11,095 nucleotides of DNA, from the NCBI GenBank assembly GCA_002763035.1, contig PFDC01000095.1, positions 1-11,095 of the forward strand, given 5' to 3'. A program made the position numbers and the translations under genes. This DNA comes from Candidatus Pacearchaeota archaeon CG10_big_fil_rev_8_21_14_0_10_35_13 (GTDB taxonomy: Archaea > Nanobdellota > Nanobdellia > Pacearchaeales > GW2011-AR1). The notes under the pieces were generated by a model. That model made no database searches. It saw nothing but the letters and a program-made list of their open reading frames with translations, and had not been told where the DNA came from. Positions 7,282-11,095 of this stretch are shown one piece after another. How positions within the stretch are numbered: position 1 is the first letter of the stretch; each line of letters opens with the position of its first letter.

Positions 7282-8981
7282 ACCTTGTCATTAGGATGCT
7301 CATGACCTCTGATAACCCTTTCTTTAAGGTCATCAATCTCCTTAGAACGCTCATTGGTATAAATCTTATGATTATTACGAGCCTTCATTATGAGCTTTGA
7401 AGTATACTCACCACCAAGGAAGTGAGGCATGATAACATAATCAGCACCAAGACGATAAAGCTCTAAAGCATCAGAAATCTGCCTAGCAGTAACAATGATT
7501 ACAGGACGAATCTTAAAACCACGGAACTTATTAAGCAACAATTCCCCGACATCCTTATCAGGAATAGTTGAAACAATCACCGAAGAATGCTTAATACCCA
7601 AATCATCAAGAAGCTCAGAATCCTCAACATCACCATAAACACAATTAACACCCTGATTATTAAGGATCTTAACAGTATCAGGATCATAATCAACAACTAA
7701 ATACTTCTTAGTAATCTTATCAAAAGCCTTGAGTATTGAGAAACCAATACGGTTATAACCAAGAAGTATGTAATCATAATGCTTATCAGAAATCTCACGA
7801 TCAATAATCCTCCTCTTCTCAAAGACCTTCAACAAAGGAGAAACAAGAAGGAATAACTTCTCAGAATAAATAATCATATAAGAAGAACCAGCAATAGTAA
7901 CAAGCCCTATAAGAGTAATAAAGGATAAGATTTCAGTAGATAAATGACCTACCTTAACACCAAGAGCTATAAGAATTAAAGAAAACTCAGAAATTTGAGC
8001 AACAGTCAAACCAGCCATAAACCCAGTCTTACGACTATAACCAAGAACACCCATGAGAGTAATAACAATTAAAGGATTACCAATAAGTATGAATAAGGAC
8101 AAAATTAAAGCAGGGATTAGTAAAGAAGAGATATTAGCGAACACCATCTGACTACCAAGAACAAGGAAGAAAGAAATAATGAAGAAATCCCTCAATGGCT
8201 TGAGTCTTGAACTAATCTCAGGACTATAAGGAGAAATCGATAATGCAACACCTGCTATCAATGCACCAACCTCCAAAGAAAAACCAAAGTAAGAGAATAA
8301 CGAAGCAAGACCAAGACCCCAAGTAATAGCAAAAATGAATAAGAATTCCTGAGACCTAGCAAAGAACTTACTGAAGAAAGGAACGACAAAAATACTTATA
8401 GGAAATAATAACGCTGCAACTACTAAACCCTTAGCAAAAGTCAAGATTAGAAGCCCAACAGAAGAATTACCTGAAGAAAATGACGATATGAACATCAAGA
8501 TAATAATTGCTACGAAATCCTGAACCAATAAGAACCCTACAGAAATCTTACCATAAAGCTTCTCCAAAGCATCACAATCAGAAAGTAACTTCATGATAAT
8601 AATAGTGGAAGAGAAACTTAAGGCTATAGAAATGTATAACGAAGTAATAACAGAAAAGCCTAATAGTAAACTAAGAAAATAAGTAATTAGTGAAGTAAAC
8701 GCAATCTGACCAATACCAGTAACTAATGATACCTTACCAACCTCCTTAATAACCTTAGGAGAAAGATGAAGACCTACAAGAAACAACAAGAAAGCAATAC
8801 CTAACTCAGAGAAGATAGTAATAAAATCATTATTAGAACTAAGAAGATTAAGAAACAAAGGACCAACAATAATCCCCGAAAGAATATAACCAATAATTAA
8901 AGGCTGCTTAAAAACCTTCATAATTAAAGAAACAACGAATACTACAGCTATGACAATACTAAAACCAATTAACGCACTCAT
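7278..8981 (-). CDS. KefB-type cation/proton antiporter with RCK domain
   Basis: This is a CPA2-family membrane antiporter, probably K+/H+ (or Na+/H+) exchange, with a cytoplasmic regulatory domain. The product is 567 residues from the ATG at 8981. Residues 1-385 hold about 12 hydrophobic spans, with the family opening QPLIIGYILSGIIVGP and SSTIIIMKLL. Gln154-Asp155 (VQDFV) is the ion-site pair of KefB/C-type rather than double-Asp members. KPLRDFFIISFFLVLG and TVAQISEFSLIL are further family segments. Residues about 403-540 form a TrkA-N/RCK Rossmann domain. Its nucleotide loop is GYNRIG, with Asn replacing the middle Gly of GxGxxG. Acidic residues at the end of beta-2 (VVDYD) suggest NAD(H). 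No TrkA-C domain follows. I chose 8981 over the GTG at 8990 because GGGGTG lies 6 nt before it. The gene converges on the coiled-coil gene. Confidence 0.93.
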   Translation of the reverse strand: MSALIGFSIVIAVVFVVSLIMKVFKQPLIIGYILSGIIVGPLFLNLLSSNNDFITIFSELGIAFLLFLVGLHLSPKVIKEVGKVSLVTGIGQIAFTSLITYFLSLLLGFSVITSLYISIALSFSSTIIIMKLLSDCDALEKLYGKISVGFLLVQDFVAIIILMFISSFSSGNSSVGLLILTFAKGLVVAALLFPISIFVVPFFSKFFARSQEFLFIFAITWGLGLASLFSYFGFSLEVGALIAGVALSISPYSPEISSRLKPLRDFFIISFFLVLGSQMVFANISSLLIPALILSLFILIGNPLIVITLMGVLGYSRKTGFMAGLTVAQISEFSLILIALGVKVGHLSTEILSFITLIGLVTIAGSSYMIIYSEKLFLLVSPLLKVFEKRRIIDREISDKHYDYILLGYNRIGFSILKAFDKITKKYLVVDYDPDTVKILNNQGVNCVYGDVEDSELLDDLGIKHSSVIVSTIPDKDVGELLLNKFRGFKIRPVIIVTARQISDALELYRLGADYVIMPHFLGGEYTSKLIMKARNNHKIYTNERSKEIDDLKERVIRGHEHPNDKV

Positions 8982-9020
8982 GATAAACACCCCATTTTAA
9001 TGATAATAAATGGCTCAGTG

Positions 9021-9030
9021 AATATAAAAA
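9021..9030 (-). promoter_or_regulatory. TATA box of the antiporter gene
   Basis: Read on the - strand this is TTTTTATATT, a good archaeal TATA box. Transcription would begin near 8998, giving a leader of about 17 nt with the GGGGTG ribosome-binding site. The mobile element's target duplication begins only 7 bp further upstream, so the element abuts the BRE side of this promoter. Confidence 0.55.
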
Positions 9031-9036
9031 GTTATC

Positions 9037-9042
9037 TAAAAA
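9037..9042. repeat. Target site duplication, left copy (TAAAAA)
   Basis: TAAAAA directly precedes the left inverted repeat and recurs directly after the right one at 11020-11025. The repeat is AT-rich, so chance matching is possible, but its position exactly at both ends of a matched inverted-repeat pair supports a true duplication. Confidence 0.7.
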
Positions 9043-9067
9043 GTGAGCTGTAAAGTTAAAGAGAGCT
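9043..9067 (+). repeat. Left terminal inverted repeat
   Basis: The first 14 bases, GTGAGCTGTAAAGT, are identical to the reverse complement of 11006-11019. Over 25 bases the two ends match at 20 positions, closing on a shared GCT. Confidence 0.9.
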
Positions 9068-9075
9068 ATGAATCT

Positions 9076-9081
9076 AAAAAA
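9076..9081 (-). terminator. Oligo-T terminator after the hydrolase gene
   Basis: On the - strand six T follow the hydrolase stop codon without a gap. Such tracts terminate archaeal RNA polymerase. It lies just inside the left end and would limit read-through toward the antiporter gene. Confidence 0.5.
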
Positions 9082-9816
9082 TTAATATTTCCTTCTAGCT
9101 AAACTCGAGAGAAAGATAGCTGAAGAATGATCTGCGAAAGGATATGTCCTTACATCGATTTTTTCTGTTCTAGTTTTGGCTAATGCTTCTGCAAGTTTTT
9201 TACCATGAGGTTGAAAAGGAATCAGCAAATCGCTACTTCCGAACCTAGAAAATATACTACCTAATGTTAGATTTTCAGTATAGTTAATTGGACTAAATTC
9301 TTCAAGTTTACGTTCATATTCGTTAGGTGTTCGACAACCAGACTGTCGAGCGGTATGTCCTGTTAAAATGCTATCCCATGCAGAAAGTCCAAGTTGTGCA
9401 CCTCCTACTAAAGAAACTAACTTTTTCACTTTTCCTTTTGGCAAGTTAGCAGCCAACCTTATAGATAAAACATTCCCTAAACTTATCCCCATTAAATTTA
9501 TTGCCAAACCAGAGCCTATATCTGTTTGCATTCTTTTAATAGAATTTTCATAAATTGCTCTCAATTTGACAACTGTCTCCAAAGGGTCAGAAACCATTAT
9601 TTTTTGGCTAGAAATAGTATATATTGTTCTTTTACCATTTTGAGGAAGTATTGTTTTACTAAAGTAATTAATATCAGAGATTATTCTAGGGACAAAACAA
9701 TACCAGCTTTCTTGATGATTACCATTATATTCCACTTTAGGATTTTCATTTACATCTCTTTCTATAGGATTCCTAAGTTGTCTTTGAGTATAATGCTTAT
9801 CGAAAAATCCAAACAT
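9082..9816 (-). CDS. Alpha/beta-hydrolase family protein, passenger gene of the element
   Basis: The 244-residue product looks like a serine hydrolase of the alpha/beta fold. A nucleophile elbow GISLG spans 110-114 with Ser112, followed by a helix (NVLSIRLAANLP) and a strand (VKKLVSLVGGAQLG), as in the fold. Asp196 in FGSSDLLIP fits the acid residue of the D-x-x-x-P type. His230 in FADHSSA fits the catalytic His. No signal peptide or membrane span is seen, so it should be cytoplasmic. Substrate is unknown. It begins 22 bp after the transposase stop on the same strand and could be co-transcribed. A TATA-like box 25.5 bp before its ATG also allows a separate leaderless transcript. No Shine-Dalgarno is present. 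A metabolic hydrolase is unusual cargo for so small an element. Confidence 0.82.
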   Translation of the reverse strand: MFGFFDKHYTQRQLRNPIERDVNENPKVEYNGNHQESWYCFVPRIISDINYFSKTILPQNGKRTIYTISSQKIMVSDPLETVVKLRAIYENSIKRMQTDIGSGLAINLMGISLGNVLSIRLAANLPKGKVKKLVSLVGGAQLGLSAWDSILTGHTARQSGCRTPNEYERKLEEFSPINYTENLTLGSIFSRFGSSDLLIPFQPHGKKLAEALAKTRTEKIDVRTYPFADHSSAIFLSSLARRKY

Positions 9817-9837
9817 AAGATTAATTTAAGAACTCGC

Positions 9838-9845
9838 TTTAAAAA
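9838..9845 (-). promoter_or_regulatory. TATA-like box for the hydrolase gene
   Basis: On the - strand this reads TTTTTAAA, overlapping the transposase stop codon, centred 25.5 bp before the hydrolase ATG. The spacing equals that of the AbrB-like gene's box. The match to consensus is modest and AT-richness could produce it by chance. Confidence 0.4.
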
Positions 9846-10714
9846 TCTTCCTGAACTGCTGTTGATTTCCTTATCAACCCTAACCATCTATTTTCTCCTA
9901 AATCTAATTCTTGTCCTGCTCTATTACATGGAACTTCATCTAGTGTTGTATGGGCTTCTATAAAGTTATGTTGAATAATTAATGCATTCATTAGTATAGG
10001 AGCAGACCATAAGGCTTTCAATCCTCTAAAATCATCCACTCTGTCTTTAATTTTCATAAAAACAGTTTCTATTCTGTAATTATGTATTTTAGTAACACTT
10101 GCATTCTGTATTTTATGCTCAATTGTCAAACTGCCAATCTTGTTAGAATAGAAGAGTTTTCTAAATGCTTTAGGATAGAAAACTCCACCATCTGTCTGAA
10201 TAAATTTAGGTTTTCCCTTCTGAATTGATTTAAACAGGAATTTCTGTGCTTCTATGGGATTACCAGACAAACTATAATGAACTCCAGTAATTAATCGAGT
10301 ATCCCAATCTAAACAACGCCAAAATCTGTCATCTCTTCCACCACAATCAATTAAGGTTTCATCAGCATAGAAACTATTGCCCATATTATATCTCAACTTA
10401 TCAACAAACTTGCTAACTTTTAATGTATATCTTCTTACCCAATCAAGAATACTCATATGGCTTATTTTTGTGTTTAAATGTCTGCTTAATTGATTTCTCA
10501 TCTTCCTGCTTGATAAATTAGAAATGTACATATCAATTGACATTGTAATAATGTTTTCATTATTTCTCATTCTGTAAAAGCCATTATCGATGACAAAACG
10601 ATAATTGCAAAGTTTACACCTATACCTTTGGATTTTTCCTCTTTTTTCTGTCGTTCTTAATCCATCTTTCTTAATGTTTTTCTCTTTGCAATGTGGACAA
10701 ATTACATCTTTCAG
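9839..10714 (-). CDS. IS6/IS240-like DDE transposase with N-terminal zinc ribbon, no canonical start codon
   Basis: This enzyme would cut and join the element's ends. Counted from the CTG at 10714 it has 291 residues. A zinc ribbon is formed by CPHC (6-9) and CKLC (33-36). A helix-turn-helix region follows (about 58-97, YISNLSSRKMRNQL, ISHMSILDWVRRY). The catalytic core has Asp118 (ADET), Asp175 (QTDGG) and Glu216 (NYRIETVF), ending in the group-typical DRVDDFRGLK. The D-to-E spacing of 41 is wider than the usual 34 or so of bacterial IS6. The frame is open from the TAG at 10730-10732, but the first ATG, at 10570, falls after the zinc ribbon and would give 243 aa. No ATG, GTG or TTG lies upstream in frame. 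CTG 10714 lies exactly 25.5 bp from a TATA box. The gene may use a leaderless CTG start, or may have lost its start. Confidence 0.85.
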   Translation of the reverse strand: MKDVICPHCKEKNIKKDGLRTTEKRGKIQRYRCKLCNYRFVIDNGFYRMRNNENIITMSIDMYISNLSSRKMRNQLSRHLNTKISHMSILDWVRRYTLKVSKFVDKLRYNMGNSFYADETLIDCGGRDDRFWRCLDWDTRLITGVHYSLSGNPIEAQKFLFKSIQKGKPKFIQTDGGVFYPKAFRKLFYSNKIGSLTIEHKIQNASVTKIHNYRIETVFMKIKDRVDDFRGLKALWSAPILMNALIIQHNFIEAHTTLDEVPCNRAGQELDLGENRWLGLIRKSTAVQEDF

Positions 10715-10722
10715 GATATAGT

Positions 10723-10784
10723 TAGGTACCTATTGTTTATATATCTTTCGGCACCTAAGTTACTATTTGCTAGTGGGTACCTAA
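10723..10784. promoter_or_regulatory. Three candidate operator sites (GGYACCTAA) between divergent promoters
   Basis: GGTACCTA at 10725-10732, inside a perfect 10-bp palindrome at 10723-10732, GGCACCTAA at 10750-10758 and GGTACCTAA at 10776-10784 are spaced 25 and 26 bp apart. The first lies between the transposase TATA box and its start; the third abuts the upstream side of the AbrB-like gene's TATA box. This placement suggests joint control of both genes, most simply by the AbrB-like protein itself. The binding protein is an inference. Confidence 0.5.
10736..10743 (-). promoter_or_regulatory. TATA box of the transposase gene
   Basis: On the - strand this is TATATAAA, the best TATA match in the element. 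Its centre lies 25.5 bp before the CTG at 10714, so transcription is predicted to start at that codon. The first candidate operator lies immediately downstream. Confidence 0.6.
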
Positions 10785-10787
10785 AGG

Positions 10788-10795
10788 TTTAAATA
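10788..10795 (+). promoter_or_regulatory. TATA box, leaderless promoter of the AbrB-like gene
   Basis: TTTAAATA is centred 25.5 bp before the ATG at 10817, predicting transcription starting at the start codon. No Shine-Dalgarno is seen. A candidate operator ends 4 bp upstream, over the BRE position. Confidence 0.55.
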
Positions 10796-10816
10796 TAAGT
10801 AACTCTTTCTTATCAT

Positions 10817-10978
10817 ATGAAGTTACAAAAACAACTTTCTAGAAAAGTAGGAAATATAGAATATGCTAAGTGGGTTATTGTTATACCACCTGAAACAATT
10901 AAAGAACTAGAATGGAAAGAAGGACAAGACTTAGAAACAGAAATTAAAGATAAAAAACTAACTATTAGGAAAAGTTAA
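10817..10978 (+). CDS. Small AbrB/SpoVT-type DNA-binding protein
   Basis: The 53-residue product fits one SpoVT/AbrB swapped-hairpin domain. A first strand (residues about 18-23, KWVIVI) is followed by PPETIKELEWKEGQDL, matching the family pattern of Pro, helix with Leu-x-Trp/Leu, Lys-x-Gly-Asp/Gln. It closes with a strand pair (LETEIKD, KKLTIRK). Such proteins bind DNA as dimers and act as transition-state regulators or as MazE-like antitoxins. No toxin gene is adjacent. Divergent placement from the transposase and the repeated GGYACCTAA sites suggest a repressor of transposition and of itself. The stop is followed at once by seven T. It lies inside the element, 17 bp from the right repeat. 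Confidence 0.75.
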   Translation: MKLQKQLSRKVGNIEYAKWVIVIPPETIKELEWKEGQDLETEIKDKKLTIRKS

Positions 10979-10985
10979 TTTTTTT
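10979..10985 (+). terminator. Oligo-T terminator after the AbrB-like gene
   Basis: Seven T follow the stop codon without a gap, a good archaeal intrinsic terminator. It ends the transcript before the right inverted repeat. Confidence 0.6.
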
Positions 10986-10994
10986 GAGCAAATC

Positions 10995-11019
10995 AGCACC
11001 CGCTTACTTTACAGCTCAC
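10995..11019 (-). repeat. Right terminal inverted repeat
   Basis: Read on the - strand it begins GTGAGCTGTAAAGT, identical to the left end for 14 bases, with 20 of 25 positions matching overall. Confidence 0.9.
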
Positions 11020-11025
11020 TAAAAA
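11020..11025. repeat. Target site duplication, right copy (TAAAAA)
   Basis: This is the second copy of TAAAAA. Removing the element and one copy would rejoin ...GTTATC-TAAAAA-GGCAAGG..., the presumed original site upstream of the antiporter gene. Confidence 0.7.
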
Positions 11026-11062
11026 GGCAAGGTTAATAAGTACTAAAGACAATAGTGAACTA

Positions 11063-11095
11063 CCATAACCTAAAACTTTCATTTTGAGGTTATGG
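11063..11095. repeat. Inverted repeat at the window edge
   Basis: CCATAACCT at 11063-11071 pairs with AGGTTATGG at 11087-11095. Four further A-T pairs follow after a one-base bulge, leaving a six-base loop (CTTTCA). It could be a terminator-like hairpin, an operator or part of another mobile element's end; the window stops at its last base. Nothing else is recognised in 11026-11062. Confidence 0.55.

Larger units (their letters stand above)
9043..11019. mobile_element. Insertion sequence/compact transposon with transposase, hydrolase and AbrB-like genes
   Basis: The 1977-bp element is bounded by 25-bp imperfect inverted repeats and a 6-bp direct duplication. Contents are a DDE transposase and an alpha/beta-hydrolase on the - strand and a small AbrB-fold gene on the + strand, the last divergent from the transposase. 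The outer genes each end in oligo-T just inside the ends, so element transcripts appear self-contained. Codon use has far more T-ending codons than the surrounding genes. The transposase core resembles the IS6/IS240 DDE group. Classical IS6 elements are shorter, usually carry one gene and make 8-bp duplications, so this may be a related but distinct archaeal group. Confidence 0.88.

Noticed and set aside
9526..9963. + strand ORF across the start of the hydrolase and the end of the transposase
   Set aside because: It runs antisense to two supported genes and shows no recognisable motif.
10570..10732. Frameshift in the transposase between zinc ribbon and ATG 10570
   Set aside because: The frame is continuous from 10730 through the ATG at 10570 with both zinc-knuckle pairs in phase; only the start codon is missing.
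10817..10978. Toxin-antitoxin module based on the MazE-like fold
   Set aside because: No toxin-like gene is adjacent; the neighbours are a transposase and a hydrolase, and the window right of it has no ORF.
1..11095. CRISPR array, tRNA or rRNA genes
   Set aside because: No regularly spaced direct repeats and no recognisable tRNA or rRNA sequence were seen by eye on either strand.

Overview
The window looks like a piece of a small, AT-rich archaeal genome, most likely a DPANN lineage of the Woesearchaeota/Pacearchaeota kind. The evidence is an archaeal 20S proteasome alpha subunit, the archaeal exosome core, an archaeal RNA polymerase subunit K, TATA-box promoters, several leaderless starts, and an Ig-like surface protein with a C-terminal membrane anchor. 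The lineage is inferred from gene style and composition, not from a marker phylogeny.

Layout. (1) 1-1002: the 3' end of a large cell-surface protein whose start lies before the window. (2) 1094-6061: an RNA-processing and protein-turnover cluster, all on the + strand: RNase P subunit Rnp2/Pop5, an unrecognised 150-aa protein, proteasome alpha (psmA), SBDS/Sdo1, exosome Rrp4, Rrp41 and Rrp42, and RpoK with a long charged tail. From psmA to rpoK the genes overlap or nearly touch, so they are probably one transcript. This is a version of the archaeal 'exosome superoperon', with one inserted unknown gene and rpoK at the end. (3) 6130-7281: a lysine/glutamate-rich coiled-coil protein with its own leaderless promoter. 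(4) 7278-8981 (-): a KefB-type monovalent cation/proton antiporter with a cytoplasmic RCK (TrkA-N) domain, meeting the coiled-coil gene tail to tail with overlapping stop codons.

(5) 9043-11019: a complete mobile element of about 1977 bp. It has 25-bp imperfect terminal inverted repeats (20/25 matching, first 14 identical) and a 6-bp target duplication TAAAAA. It carries an IS6/IS240-like DDE transposase, a passenger alpha/beta-hydrolase, and a divergent 53-aa AbrB/SpoVT-fold protein whose gene lies at 10817-10978. Both outer genes end in a stop codon followed at once by an oligo-T tract just inside the ends. Three copies of GGYACCTAA, 25-26 bp apart, lie between the divergent promoters and are candidate operators for the AbrB-like protein. 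The transposase frame has no ATG, GTG or TTG start ahead of its zinc ribbon. A CTG does sit exactly where a leaderless start is predicted, at the same TATA-to-start distance seen for the other two element genes. The element landed just upstream of the antiporter promoter.

(6) 11026-11095: flank without a recognised gene, ending in an inverted repeat cut by the window edge.

Genes outside the element use mostly A-ending codons (aga, gga, aca, gca, gta). Element genes use more T-ending codons, consistent with recent arrival.
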